DNA of 64,000 nucleotides from Tachypleus tridentatus. Lineage: Eukaryota; Arthropoda; Merostomata; Xiphosura; Limulidae. Shown in pieces: positions 24,264 to 38,000 of this stretch (position 1 is its first letter; each line of letters starts with the position of its first letter). A program made the translations under genes and the position numbers. The stretch is from assembly GCF_004210375.1 (NCBI RefSeq), contig NC_134834.1, forward strand, positions 15,175,857 to 15,239,856. The letters run 5' to 3'. Below the pieces are notes generated by a model. The model saw nothing but the letters and a program-made list of their open reading frames with translations, searched no databases and was not told the origin of the DNA.

Positions 24264-24450
24264 GGTTAATTACACGATTTCGAATCCCCATACTTCCAAA
24301 CATCCTCGCCCCTTCAGCCGACGGAGCGTGACGATCAATCCTACTATTCGTCAGTTAAAGGTATATTCTAAGAGTTGGCGGTGGGTGCCTTACCTGTAAT
24401 ATTTCATTGGTAAATTAAGGACAATTAGCACGAAATTCAACCCAATCAAC
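24264..24450 (+). mobile_element. Old type-1 SINE
   Basis: TTTCGAATCCCCATACTTCC, then ATTCTAAGAGTTGGCGGTGG and AGCACGAAATTCAACCC; many deletions. Confidence 0.65.
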
Positions 24451-24804
24451 TTATAAGTTTCTTAACTGAGAAGAAAATGTAAGATATTATATAAATTTAT
24501 GACGTCATAAACTTAAACTGTCTGAAGTCACTTGTGACTGCTTACAACTTACAACTGAGAAAAAAATTATTGAATGTATATAATTTTCTGTGGACAAATC
24601 TGTAAGAACCTTATAAGAAAAACACACATGGAGAATTCTTAAAATACCTGTATAAAGGTGAAGGAAAACCTTAAAGGAAGCGATTTATTAGTAAAACTGA
24701 AAGATATGATTTTAGTCCTAACTACAGCCTGTGAGGTTTAACAAGGCTTTTCAAACATAATCATGAGTCGTAACTGTTTTAATCACATATATATATATAT
24801 TATA

Positions 24805-25052
24805 TGCGTTCGACTCGTAATCGGAGGGTCGCAAGTTCGATTTTCCTTCGCATCAAACATGCTCGCCCTTTCAGTCGTGGGGGCGTTATAATGTGACGGT
24901 TAATCCCACTATTCGTAAGTAAAAGAGTAGCCCAAGAGTTGGCTGTGGGTGGTGATGACTAGCTGCCTTCTCTCTAGTCTTACACTGATAAATTAGGGAC
25001 GGCTAGCGCAGATAGTCTTCGAGTAGCTATGCGCGAAATAAAAAAACAAACA
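24805..25052 (+). mobile_element. Type-1 tRNA SINE, 5' truncated
   Basis: It starts at GCGTTCGACTCGTAATC, just after a TA repeat, and continues to the tail. Confidence 0.88.
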
Positions 25053-25089
25053 TTGTACTCTGATTATCCAGTGGTAGATCCTCTGCCCC

Positions 25090-25165
25090 CTAATGGCTCA
25101 CAAGGGAAGTCTGAATGCTTATAGCACTACAAATCGGTTTCCACCCTATTGTGTATCTTTGTCAT
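25090..25165 (+). mobile_element. Possible type-2 SINE fragment
   Basis: CCCCTAATGGCTCACAAGG, then TTATAGCACTACAAATCGG and CCCTATTGTGTATCTTTG; weak match. Confidence 0.4.
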
Positions 25166-25969
25166 TAACAAGAAACCAATAATAAGTTTTAACGACAGCT
25201 GTTGAAATTTGTTGTTTTTTAATTGAATAGCAATAAAACGTGCGCGTTTATATTTTATTTAACTTTCATTTGAAGCTGTGCCCCAGTAAAGGCGCTTTTT
25301 AAACTTCATTTAATAATAAAAACTTAGTAAGACTGTAAACAAAGTTTAAGAAATACGGACTGTATTTAAATAATTTTTTAAAAAAGCACCAAGCAAATAA
25401 ACATTTAAAAAACAATGAGTTAATAGCTTTTCATTACAACCGGTAGATGGCAATACCTATCTGCTTAACAGCTATTGCACATCACAATTATCATGTAACT
25501 ATTTTTGGGTAGCGTATACTATCGTAAAAAATGTAACAACCTGACTAAACTATCTCATCTAAACTTTGGTAAACTAGCAGGTTCAGTGCTATAGGTCAAC
25601 GATCTGGCATTTAGTCCGATATGAAATATTTTTCTTCTTTTCTTTCTCTCTGAATGTGTCTGTGGTTTTGTTTAAACTTCATAGATGTTTACTTGTCTAA
25701 ACTCAGTTTAAAATTAATTATATATATATATATATTGAACATCATTAAATACATTTAATATCCCTAAAATTTTACACTTTCACAATTGTTGTTTTCTTAG
25801 TGTAAAACAAAAAAGGGGCTGTCTGCATTCTGTCCACTGTGGACTGGTGAGAAGGTAGGGATCTAAAAGTGCGCATGTGCCACATAAAATTATTTATATG
25901 ACGTCAGCGTTAAGAAGTATTCATTTTACCTTCCACTGTTGAATTAGTGATTGTTTCTGATAGGAGATC

Positions 25970-26247
25970 GGCCCGACATGGCCAGGTGGGTTAAGGAGTT
26001 CGATTCGTAATCTGAGGGTCGCGCGTTCAAATCCCGATCGTACCAAACATGCTCGCCCTTTCAGCCGTGAGGGCGTTATAATGTTTCGGTCAGTCCCACT
26101 ATTCGTTGGTGAAAGAGTAGCCCAAGAGTTGGCTGTGGGTGGTGATGACTAGCTGCCTTCCCTCTAGTCTTACACTGCAAAATTAGGGACGGCTAGTACA
26201 GATAGCCCTCGAGTAGCTTTGTACGAAATTCCAAAACAAACAAACAA
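25970..26247 (+). mobile_element. Type-1 tRNA SINE
   Basis: Full length with head GGCCCGACATGGCCAGGTGG; the B box is slightly altered (GCGTTCAAATCCC). Confidence 0.9.
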
Positions 26248-26646
26248 GTAGGAAAAGTTATTCATAATTTATCACCAATTTATTCATCATCAGTTGACAG
26301 ACATGTGACACGTTTCATTTTTTTTGTGTACAAAATGTGCTTGTGTATTTTATCAAAAGCTTTCAACTTGTAGAAAAACACAGTAAATTTCTAATTGTTG
26401 TTCTTATCCAATACGTCACATTTAATTCATATAAATTATGTTTATTTCGTATTGCAGTTTTGTTATATATATTTATAAGTTTTTCTGTTTTATACGAAGA
26501 AAAAAACGAATATAAGTAGCAGGACAACAGACAATTAAAATAAGCAATACACTTGGGAATTTTCACACAAATTTAAATGTCTTACTATCTCAACTATTGT
26601 GTCACAGATTGTATCCTTTGTGTCAGTTTCTTTCAACACAAGGGTC

Positions 26647-26915
26647 AGGTGTGGCCTAGCGGTTATTGTGTCAAGATTGTGAATCTGGTAAATCCATTGT
26701 TGTAAACACGCGCTCCGCATTACGTGGTCGAAGATGTGACATAAGAGTGACAATCAAATAGCATTATTCAGTCACACAAGAGTTGGCTACAGAGTTAGCG
26801 GTGGGTGCTGTTGACCAGCTGTTTTTCTTTTAGCTAATCACTTCAAAGTTACGGAAGCTGTTTTAAGGTAAACCTTTGTGTAACTTGATGAAAGAATTAT
26901 AAAACAACAACAGAC
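26647..26915 (+). mobile_element. Type-3 SINE (different tRNA head, shared body)
   Basis: Head GTGTGGCCTAGCGGTTATTG differs from types 1 and 2. Body pieces GAGTTAGCGGTGGGTG and GACCAGCTG match the type-1 body. Degenerate. Confidence 0.5.
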
Positions 26916-26919
26916 AATT

Positions 26920-28925
26920 TTTGAACAGCATCGGATGATAATTACTTACAACATGTTGGATCTGTTATACAAGTTGTTAATAATTTCGTTAAAAGAATAA
27001 GCTGTGATTAATCGCTTGGAGAACCAAGCCAAAAGAAAATAAACGAATAGGCAAAAAATATACAAAGTATTTTATCTATATTTATTTCTCAAATATCACG
27101 TTTTGAGATGGCGCTTTTCGTCAGATGATATATTAGGCTTAGATCTTCTCTTGTTCAGAATCTTAAAATACCCTGTGTTGAATTACAAAATTCTCTGGAA
27201 ATTAAATATTATTACAAGTCATAAATAAAAGGAGAAAAATAACAAAATACAACCTAAAAAATAAAAAAAGAAGAAATTCTACAAGATGTAGTCGATGCTA
27301 ATTAATTACACACTACAATTAGAAATCTCATTAAATATTAGCATAGATCTCCTATTTTCCTCCAAACAAACCACAGAAGTGTTTGTTCTAAGCCAAGGTC
27401 TTTTATCCTTGATAAAATATGAATAAGGATAGTTTTTTTGAATTTCCAATATGCTTTTCCTTTTTTTTACATAAAATGTATTTCACCAATAACGTAAACA
27501 AGCACTTTGTTTTACCTTAGGAAGTCATTTGGTTTTAATAATGAGGGAAAGTACCGAACGTAACAGCGAGTAAAACGTGCTGCTGACGTCACTGTGTGCG
27601 TGTGCACTCCCGCTTTTTAGTAAATTAAGAAGTATAACGGGTTTACTGTTTTATATTTATTTTCGTTTGTTTTAGTTTAATGTACGTAACTTATATTGTT
27701 AAAAGTATAATGCTCAAGTACCACCTGTTTTATAAATTTGTGGAAGATTCTCGAGAGTAAGAATCAACAACGTACAACGTGTGTAATACTAGTGATCGAC
27801 AGTATTGTTGCCAAGTGAACTTTCGAGATCGTCTCTTCCAGTAAGTTTGTAAATCGACGCGCTGAGAGACAGTAAAATATTGTTTGGTCGTTTCAGTCAC
27901 TACACTATAAACCTCAAAAGCTATAACTGTGATAAACGCTTAGTAATTCATGAGCTACAGATAATTTACCAGAAACGTTTACAGGTTTCAAACACTACAA
28001 ACTTCAGTGAATTAACTTCGGATGTTAATATTTTTACAAGAAATTGTCTTCGTGAAACAAAATTAAGGAGGGGTGAGAACAAAGCTAGCTAACATTTCTG
28101 TAAAGTGAAGCATATCTGTGTATCAACATAAAATTAATTCGCTCTCTGTAAACCGACTACAAAGTTTTCAGTTCCGGACCGACCACAAAGCTTAATATTG
28201 ATTGTAAGTTTGTAAAACCTTTGCACATAAATTACAATTAATTCGCTCTACGTGAACCGTCGATAAAATACTCAGTTCTAGACGAGATAGAAGACTCGGC
28301 TATCTTTGTACGTTTACACAACTTTTGTATATAAATCTTTATTTGTAATAACCATTATTATAAGTTTTATCGTTGTTTGAATATTAAAATATATTTATGT
28401 TAAGAATGAAACCTGTGTATATCAATTTTGTTGGTAAATATCATAAAGTTGATACGTATCAACATTCAATTAGCTTTCAAATTAAAATTAAAATTTCTGG
28501 CTATTTTAAATCGTAATACGTAACGTACGTAACATAATAAATCGAAGACTCGTCCAAGATAAATTAAAATACCTAATAGACGGCACTGACAATTGTTACA
28601 ATCCTACATGAAAGTTTCACTGGAAGAACAATAAAACAATATTTCATGTTAGATTAGGGTTTTAGTCCTGAATGATTGGTTAACACTAGTGTCACGTGTT
28701 AAACATGGTCTAATCTTATTGGAGGATAGTGCATGCTTGAGAAAAAAGTGTGTCAAATATTTCACGTTCTCTAGAATAAACATTTGTTTTTAACAAATAA
28801 ATAAATAACGTTATTGTTAGGAGAATAAGCTCATTTGTAACAGTGGAACTATTGTGAGTGACTTAGTAAAGTACGTTAACGAAACGTTATAACACACAAG
28901 GCAACAAACGGTTTTGAAAGTATTT
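26920..28925. other. Intergenic, no gene recognised
   Basis: Near-repeats occur at about 28125-28320 (AATTAATTCGCTCT with CTGTAAACCG / ACGTGAACCG), two diverged copies. The 27880-28092 frame is not recognised. Confidence 0.45.
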
Positions 28926-28929
28926 AGTT

Positions 28930-29191
28930 GTTGTTTCTTTTTTAATTTCGCGCAAAGCTACGCAAGGGCTATCTACGCTAACTGTTTCTAATGCAACAGT
29001 CTAACACTAGAAGGAAAGCAGTTAGCCATTACCACCCACCGCCAACTCTTGGCCTACTCTTTTACGAACAAAGAGTGGGATTGTGACCGTCATATTATAA
29101 CACCCCCACGGCTGAAAGGGCGAGCATGACTGGAGATTCGAACCTACGACTCTCAGAATACCCTAACCACCTGGACATACCATTGTAGTAT
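28930..29191 (-). mobile_element. Type-1 tRNA SINE
   Basis: Antisense, diverged, with a deletion near the B box. Confidence 0.85.
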
Positions 29192-30085
29192 TGTATGCTG
29201 AAACTTTTCATAGGATAACTCAACAACAGCGGATATTGTGCTTCAATGAAATAGTGATATTAAATCAATATTTAAAAAATACAACTGGAAGCTGAGAGAG
29301 ATCATTAGCTAGCGTGACGTTCGGTATCTTCAGTTTTTCTCGTCACGTGATTCAAAGATTAGGTATATTTATCCACCTTCTTCACGGTGAAGAAACGACA
29401 GGAGAAGAGAATCTCTCTCTCAAATATTCAAAGTTTATTGGATATTTTAAAAGAGACAACAAACTTTGATTTCTATAAGAGTCTATTACAATCTTTTGTG
29501 TTGTTTAATCCAAACATTAGAAGATTTGACGCTGAATGACAAATACAAATGTTTAAATAACCTAGCGGTATTTTACTGTAGTCGTTTTAAATGTAACTTA
29601 CAAGAATATTGTCCGAAATGTAACTAATGGCAAAAATAAATTGACTGATATGCTATGTTATCACAGAATCGGGGATTGATAGTACAACTTTCAAAGCGCC
29701 ATCTTTCGACAGTCAGTTTCTGTGAAATTTTTTAAATTATTTTATGAAATCCTAATTCACGCAATTTTCCTTCGATCTAATCAGATTCAAGTTCTTGTTT
29801 GTTTGATTCAGAGGTTACGTTTCGGCGTCGTTTTTCTGTTAAACAACGTTTCTAGAGTGTAAGGAAAAGCTAACGCTTTCTTTACAGTTGCTATGGTAAC
29901 CATACTAGACAAATAAAGACCCTGTTTTCTTAAATTTATTTATTTTGTTAAGAAAAAAACTCATTTAAATGTGAAGCAAGCAGTTTGTCTAAAAGCTCGC
30001 GTCACGTATCTTAATAGTATTCATTAACATGACTCATTATTGTTTGTTTTTCGTTTGCTTATAGTTCAGTTATTACCAGAGCTCT
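29192..30085. other. Intergenic, nothing recognised
   Basis: AT-rich; no exon or repeat signature was found before the 36-bp array. Confidence 0.5.
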
Positions 30086-30127
30086 AAATGTTATGTTTTC
30101 TGCCAGAAGAATACGGAAAGACAAAAA

Positions 30128-31027
30128 GAACGCTAAGCCTCACTTCCTTGATAGGGTCTTTAAAAACGCTAAGCCTCACTTTCTTGATAAGGTCTTTAAG
30201 AACGCTAAGCCTCACTTCCTTGATAGGGTCTTTAAAAACGCTAAGCCTCACTTTCTTGATAGGGTCTTTAAAAACGCTAAGCCTCACTTTCTTGATAAGG
30301 TCTTTAAGAACGCTAAGCCTCACTTTCTTGATAAGATCTTTAAGAACGCTAAGCCTCACTTTCTTGATAAGGTCTTTAAGAACGCTAAGCCTCACTTTCT
30401 TGATAAGGTCTTTAAGAACGCTAAGCCTCACTTCCTTGATAGGGTCTTTAAAAACGCTAAGCCTCACTTTCTTGATAGGGTCTTTAAAAACGCTAAGCCT
30501 CACTTTCTTGATAAGGTCTTTAAGAACGCTAAGCCTCACTTTCTTGATAAGATCTTTAAGAACGCTAAGCCTCACTTTCTTGATAAGGTCTTTAAGAACG
30601 CTAAGCCTCACTTTCTTGATAAGGTCTTTAAGAACGCTAAGCCTCACTTCCTTGATAGGGTATTTAAGAACGCTAAGCCTCACTTTCTTGATAAGGTCTT
30701 TAAGAACGCTAAGCCTCACTTCCTTGATAGGGTCTTTAAGAACGCTAAGCCTCACTTTCTTGATAGGGTCTTTAAGAACGCTAAGCCTCACTTTCTTGAT
30801 AGGGTCTTTAAAAACGCTAAGCCTCACTTTCTTGATAAGATCTTTAAGAACGCTAAGCCTCACTTTCTTGATAAGGTCTTTAAGAACGCTAAGCCTCACT
30901 TTCTTGATAGGGTCTTTAAAAACGCTAAGCCTCACTTTCTTGATAAGATCTTTAAGAACGCTAAGCCTCACTTTCTTGATAAGGTCTTTAAGAACGCTAA
31001 GCCTCACTTCCTTGATAGGGTCTTTAC
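30128..31027. repeat. Minisatellite, 36-bp unit, 25 copies
   Basis: The unit reads AACGCTAAGCCTCACTTTC, then TTGATAAGGTCTTTAAG. The period is 12 codons and three frames stay open: NAKPHFLDKVFK and TLSLTFLIRSLR on +, and DLIKKVRLSVLK on -. One + frame extends to 31316. There is no splice context or homology to suggest a gene. It lies just beyond the 3' end of the membrane-protein gene. Confidence 0.95.
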
Positions 31028-31185
31028 ACTTCTTGTCCTCATTATTAAACTGCAAACAAAGAATAGAAAGTTAATAACGACTCTTATTTCTTTATTTTCA
31101 TTGAACAACAGTTATTTCAATGCAATTATTTCCTCAACTGGTTTCTTGATCTGCTATTGGCCTATACAACGTACCTCCCTGTTTT

Positions 31186-31191
31186 TTTATT
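31186..31191 (-). promoter_or_regulatory. Possible polyadenylation signal of the membrane-protein gene
   Basis: An AATAAA on the - strand lies about 585 nt after the stop codon at 31776. It is chosen only by position; other TTTATT matches lie further along. Confidence 0.3.
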
Positions 31192-31587
31192 GTGCAAGAC
31201 TCTTAAACAATGACTATACATATTTGATACACGCAAACAGCTTTTCTGATTGCATGTATATAATTATATATATATTTCAAAATACTTTTAATTCTAAGAT
31301 ACTGTACTCACTGTAAAGGTAGCCAATCACAAAACAGGAAACTGGATATCTTACGCGGCGCTATAAGAAAGCTCACACTCCAACAACACTGGGACTATAG
31401 GGTTTCTAGTTTTCTGATCTACTTTAGATTCATTATTTTCGTTTGTGGTATCCCCAAAAATGTTTGTTTCATCATTCTCGCACTCTTACTTTATCTCTAA
31501 ACTTCATTTTTTAAAACTACTTTTAATGGTTGCTCACGATAAAAGTTAAGGTTAGATAACATTTAAAGATATTTTTGATAGTGCCTT

Positions 31588-31614
31588 ATATAATATATAT
31601 ATATATATATATAT
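31588..31614. repeat. (TA)n microsatellite
   Basis: Pure TA run about 160 bp downstream of the membrane-protein stop codon. Confidence 0.8.
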
Positions 31615-31775
31615 TGCTGTATAAGTGTTATAAATCGTTTTTCTCTTTTATACGTTTTCAGGGGGCTAGCAGGTTTTGTTCACGCACATGTGGTTAGTAC
31701 TACAAAGTGGACGGACTTTAGGGTTCTTCTAAACAAATCCGACATGACTCCGATGAAGTATATTTCAAGCAAACT

Positions 31776-32063
31776 TTACAAAGGGTAACTGACTGATAGA
31801 GCGGTATCAGGATGGAAGAGGTATGAATTGGAAACGTCAATTGGTAAACATGGGTTAACAGGCTTCACCGGCTGATCCTCTTCTGAGACATAACTGGTTT
31901 TACTGTACAGATTGACCTTGGAGGTTGAGTCTTCTCTACACGAATCCTCTGGACGAAGATTGCTGGAAGCTGTCGCCACCTGGTGGTCTTTCACTGTGGT
32001 CACGAGTACTTTTGAAGGGTCTTCTTGTTGAAAGAGGTTTTGGGGTCGTAAACTCGGGGTCGT
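31776..32063 (-). CDS. Membrane-protein gene exon 7 (C-terminal tail)
   Basis: The acceptor is tttgtttacgcag. The exon encodes a 95-residue hydrophilic tail starting TTPSLRPQNLFQQEDPSKVL and ending TALSVSYPL before TAA. It is Ser/Pro/Asp-rich and contains tyrosines (for example LYSKTSYVSEED) that could act as sorting or phosphorylation motifs. No domain is recognised. Confidence 0.75.
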   Translation of the reverse strand, partial: TTPSLRPQNLFQQEDPSKVLVTTVKDHQVATASSNLRPEDSCREDSTSKVNLYSKTSYVSEEDQPVKPVNPCLPIDVSNSYLFHPDTALSVSYPL

Positions 32064-35000
32064 CTGCGTAAACAAAAATAATTTGTACATATGTGTGTTT
32101 GATATGTAATTACAGTCGAAAGTTTTGTGTGAAAAAGATTCTAGGAAATAATGAATAAAACAGAGAGCGAAGAGAATAAAATAATTATTCGATCAAACGA
32201 AACGTTCTTATCGAAGGATTTATTCCATTGATGACTCTATTATTTCAAGTGTGATATTAATTCTACTACTTAGAGAAACCGAAATGTATCTGCTGGAAAA
32301 GAAAACAATAAATTAACGAACGTCTGTGTGGAACGCCATATTTAAAAAGCCACTTTAATTCATAAGGTTTGGTTTAGCCTTACAAGAAAAGTTGGCTAGC
32401 CAACAGATTTCATAGCCAGATCTTGGGCAACTTTAATGGGAGATGACCATCATTTTTATAACGCACCCATAACGTGAAACATGGCTACTGGATCCACAGT
32501 CCAGGACCCTAACCACTGGAACACACGCCTAGCCCTAAATTTCAAAGAAAACACAACTAAGATTTTATCCACGTTCATCAATTAGTGTCTCTGTTTGACC
32601 GTCGTCTGTCTATCATACAGTCTTGGGGAAAATTGTTATATATTTCGTAAAAATGAGATCGCTGTTATTGAGATGGAATACAAATATACTCAGTTCTGTG
32701 AAACTGAGAAATGCATGCTATATGAAACATGTAGAGATAAATCCTATGGATATGATGAACAATTTACTAGAATAACAAACAAGATGTTCGTCCATCTGTA
32801 GAAAGACGAGTAATTCAGTATTTCACATTTCACAACAAAACCTTATCAAAATATGAAATTAAATTATTATAATTAGCATCTGCAGTTTTATGAACGTTCA
32901 TCAATAATCGCCGCAAGGCGACGTGGCATGCTGTGGATGAGGTTATTGATGTAATCTACCATGATTTCACCCAAACTTGTTCACTAGAAGGCGCTGCAAC
33001 TCAGCTACAGTAGCTGGTTTGGTGTCGCGGTTAGCAACGTTTTGGCTCAGTTCTGTTCACCAGTTCCCATCCTGAATAAAACGTTATTGCCAAATCTTGC
33101 CGCAGCATATGACAGAAATATCTCTCCAAGTGAGAGATGCCACTGACATTTTCCAGGAGGATATGAAGAGTAGTTTTTTTATTATGATGAATGGCTGCCC
33201 AAGCATGTACTGCGCTACCTCCTGTGGGAAAGGAAATCTTTTGTTATGTGTCTTACAGGCAAATGATGAACACGAGTCCTACCATCAGTTTTAACAACCG
33301 TAAATAGGACTCATTTGAAACGATGACATGTTGCTAATGTCCTAACTGTAAGCTGACATACTTTCTTGACCAGCTAACACAATGACGGCGATGAATTCTG
33401 GTTAATATCGGTTTGCAGATAGCTCTTCTTGCAAAATAACCTTGTCTGGTCAGTCTTCTTGTCAATGTTCTTCTGGATAACCTGGAGTGAATGTCTTTAT
33501 GCCAATCTTGTCTTAAGATGTTATAAGACGTCTTTCGACGTTGACCTGTTAACCTAATCAAAACACGGTCATCTCTGGTGTTAGTTTTTCGGCGTCTCTC
33601 AGTAGATATTCCTGGAAGTAACCCATTGATGACTTAGAGTTCTGAATACTGTACTCTATTGGTGCCTACCGTTCTGGCAATGTGTATTTGCTTCATACAA
33701 TTTCTGGACAGTCGAACAACTTGATGCCCTATAACTGGTGGCACATAACAAGGCACGATTCTATACCAAGTACAGAGACATTATCTAAGCGAGGCGATGT
33801 TACATTTCCAAAAAAGGTTGTACTAAATATACACTGTTTTCTACAAAAGAGGTGTGTGTTCTTTGATGAACAAATATTCAATAAACTTATACAGACCAGA
33901 ATAACAACCCTTACGTATTTGTCCAATCGTACGCTGCCTTCTCTGTGGGCCTGGCATGGCCTAGCGCGTTAAGGCGTGCGACTCGTAATCTGAGGGTCGC
34001 GGGTTCGCGCCCGAGTCGCGCCAAACATGCTCGCCTTTTCAGCCGTGGGGGCGTTATAATGTGACGGTCATTCCCACTTTTCGTTGGTAAAAGAGTAGCC
34101 CAAAAGTTGGCAGTGGGTGGTGATGACTAACTGCCTTCCATCTAGTCTTACACTGCTAAATTAGGGACGGCTAGCGCAGATAGCCCTCGAGTAGCTTTGT
34201 GCGAAATACAAAAACAAACAAAGCCTTCTCTGTTACTACTCGGACTTTTACTCAATAACTACTCCATGTATGTAGACAATAAAATCAATAAGCGACCATT
34301 ATTAGCCAAGATTGTATCTCACAAGAAAACAGTAGAACTTCGTGTCTTCATTAGTAGTAATCGAACAGATAAATTAGTGTTAACTTCATTTAAACTTATC
34401 TACTGGTGCGTTAATACAGACAGTGGAAAGACTTAAAAGAGTCGCGTGGATGGTGGAAGCACGTGGAATATGAATGAGTTTTTTTTTTTAATGTTATTTT
34501 GACATAATTTTTCGTAAGATGTTTTGCTTGAAGTAAGAAGAATGGTTCTGAATTTTGGATTGGCGTAAAAAAAAAGCTGACGTTAAGCCTTAAAATTCAA
34601 AAATTGAAATTGAAAAAAAAAAGAGTAAATTAAAATAAAAAAATAAATCAGATTACACGCGCTGAAACTGACATTTATCTACGATGTCCTTCAATAGAAA
34701 CATAACAATAAACGCTCGACTAATAGGTCCAATAATTAACGTTAATTAGCTGCCTGCAAAGCTGTGAGCTAATGGAATAAATTCTTTTACAGCAATTTAC
34801 TAAAATCCTTCTTAATTGTCGGTTTTAAAAAATCTATAAGCAGGTAAAATTTTGAAGTTTCGAGTTCTGTGCGACAGCATAATATGACTTTCGCTACCAC
34901 GCGAATAAAATATTTATTGTCTGTTTTTGATTTGAGAACTTCGTCGCAAAGCTATACAATAGCTATGTTCTAATATACGTTTTTTTTATTTTTAACTCAT

Positions 35001-38000
35001 AAACTAGAAGAAAAGCAGTTAGTTAGTCATACCTACAGCAAAATGTTGGACTACTTTTGTCTAACTGAAAAGTACGATTTCACCGCCATTTTTATGTGAC
35101 AAACATGATTTTAAAATACGGAGTTTTTAACTGGTGGCGCAAATAGTCTTCGAGTAGCTTTTTTGGAAAATTCTAAAGAAAAACCGGAAAACATTAACCA
35201 GTGGGCCAACGTAAAACATTAAAATAATATTGGCAGCTTACGGATACTTACATACATTCTTAAATGTTTTTAAATTCCGGGAAATAAACATACATACCGA
35301 CTGTTGATTTTACTGTAACCTAATGTATTTTGTTTTTATAACTTGTTGATTCAAGGTTTTAATTTACTTTATAGTAATTTCTTGTTCAATTTATAGACCA
35401 TGTGATGTTTTGTATATCTGCACTAACTGACTCTATTAGCTAGGATTATAAGACAGGTTCTCTGTTCGTTGGAATTATAAGACAGGTTTTGTGTTAGTTA
35501 GGATTATAAGAGAGCTTCTCTCTTAGTTAGGATTATAAAACACGTTCTCTGTTAGGATTATAAGAGAGCTGCTCTCTTAGTTAGGATTATAAAACAGGTT
35601 CTTTGTTAGTTAGGATTATGAGATAGCTTCGCTCTTAGTTAAAATTATAAGACTGATTCTCTGTTAGTTAGCATTATAAGACAAGTTCTCTGTTAGTTAG
35701 GATTATAAGAGAGCTTCTCTCTTAGTTAGGATTATAAAACAGGTTCTATGTTAGTTAGGATTGTAAGTTAGGATTATAAGAGAGCTTCTCTCTTAGTTAG
35801 GATTATAAAACAAGTTCTATGTTAGTTAGGATTATAAGACAGGTTCTTTGATAGTTAGGATTATAAGACAGGTTCTCTGTTAGTTAGGATTATAAGATAG
35901 GTTTTTTTTTGTTCGTATTATAAGACAGGTTCTATGTTAATTAGGATTATAAGAGAGGTTCTCTGTTAATCAGGATTATAAGACAGGTGTTTCGTTAGTT
36001 AGGATTATGAGATAGCTTCTCTCTTAGTTAAAACTATAAGACTGGTTTTTTGTTAGTTAGAATTATAAGATAGCTTCTCTGTTAGCTTGGAATAAAAAAT
36101 GCTTCTCTGTTAGCTTGGAATAAAATGCTTCTTTGAAAGCCAGAAATGAAATATTGCTGGTTTGTGAATCAGGATTAAAAGATTAACTTATTATTGATTA
36201 AACGTTAAAAATGTAGATTCTTCGTGAGCCACAACTAAAAAAAAAAACACTGTATGCATTTTGCAAATATTTATCTTACATTAAAATGTCACATGTTACA
36301 ATAACTTTTATTTTATTTATTCCACCGTTTTAAGTGTTTTCTGATTCAAAACTTGTGGCAAAAGTTCGTCAGGATAAAAGAGGTTTGTCAAAACTTTTCA
36401 CAGGACATAAAAATGTTTTCTTTCACTTTGAAATACCGAAATGATCGTAATAAACAACACGCGCACATTAAAAAGTAGTTAAGAAAAATACACAAACAAT
36501 GACTCACCCGAACAACTGTTTCTTGTCGTCCTCTACCGGCTAAATATTCTTGATACTGAGACACGACACACAAAAGACAGTACACCTGCAATGAAAATTG
36601 TTTTCAACAGAATAAAACGCATTTATATTCTTCTATAAATCTATAATAGAAACATATGACATAAAAGTGTTATAATGATATAGATAATAAATTGCAATTA
36701 TAATCGCATAATGGGATTGTTTTTAATCTATAAAAGTAGAGTCACATTTTCCTAAACTTTAACCCACGTAAAGATTTTACGTATAAATAATTACTTTAAA
36801 ATATTTAATATCTCATATTAACGATTTGTAAATTACACGTGAAGAATGTTGATACTTATTTTAATGTGATATTAAGTTATGAACTTCATGATATTTTATA
36901 GAAAAATTGTTTTGAATTAAGCACAAAGCTACACAATGGGCTATCTGTGCTCTTCCCACTACGGGTATCGAAATTCGATTTTTAGCGTTGTAAGTCCACA
37001 GACATACCGCTGAGCCACTAGGGGGGGTATAGAAAAGATACTCGTATAATTTTTTTTGTATTTTTTATGATTAAAATTCATCGCCCTGTAACTCATTTGT
37101 TTCTCTAGTTTTATAAAAGATGTGGTATGTGTTTCTAGTACATTCATAAAATTCCATATTTCTTTCGGATCCCGAAAGATCTATATGTATATTTTATAAA
37201 ATAAACCTTAGCGCCTCTGACTAGCAGACCTGTTTTTTACTAGACGAGTTAGTAAAGTTGCTGTCCTGATTGCCATTAATTGTATATTAAAAAAGTAATT
37301 AAAAAACAGGATTTTGCAACTGATTCTAAACAGTTAACGTACCTGAAAAGCTTGAAAGTTAAATAACAAACGTAATGTTAAACTCGATTCACGACGTGAC
37401 CCAATCAAACGTCTCCATTAAAAATTTGCTTTTGTAAATGAGCCTTTAGTTGTTTTTGTTGCATGCCAGCAAAGTTATGCAGTGAAGCCACATTTACAGG
37501 GTCAGTCTTTGAAGTTGTGCATTCTTGTTATTAACAAACAATCTCAGTTTTGGAACAGATAAAAAAAAACTTTTATTTAAATTTACGAATAACCAATGTC
37601 TTCTAGTGGTTCAGTAGTAACGTTTAGAGATCGTCACGCTAAATTTGGGGTTCGTTTCCTGCAGTGGGCATAGCACGTATGTCCCACTGTGTATGTTTGT
37701 TTATTTTTTGAATTTCGCGCAAAGTTACACGAGGGCTATCTGCGCTAACCGTCCCTAATTTAGTAGTGTAAGATTAGAGGGCAGAAAGCTAGTCATCGAC
37801 ACCCACCGCCAACTCTTGGGCTACTCTTTTACCAACGAATAGTGGGATTCACCGTAACATTATAATGTCCCTACGGCTAAAAAGGCGAGCATATTTGGAG
37901 TGACGAGGATTCGAACCCGCGACCCTCGGTTTACGAGTCGACTGCCATGCCGGGCCCTACCGTGTAGCTTTGCGTTTGGTATAGAAGGAGCAAAGAAAGA

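Noticed and set aside
33097-33294. + strand frame over the Tc1 fossil
   Set aside because: It is the antisense shadow of the decayed transposase.
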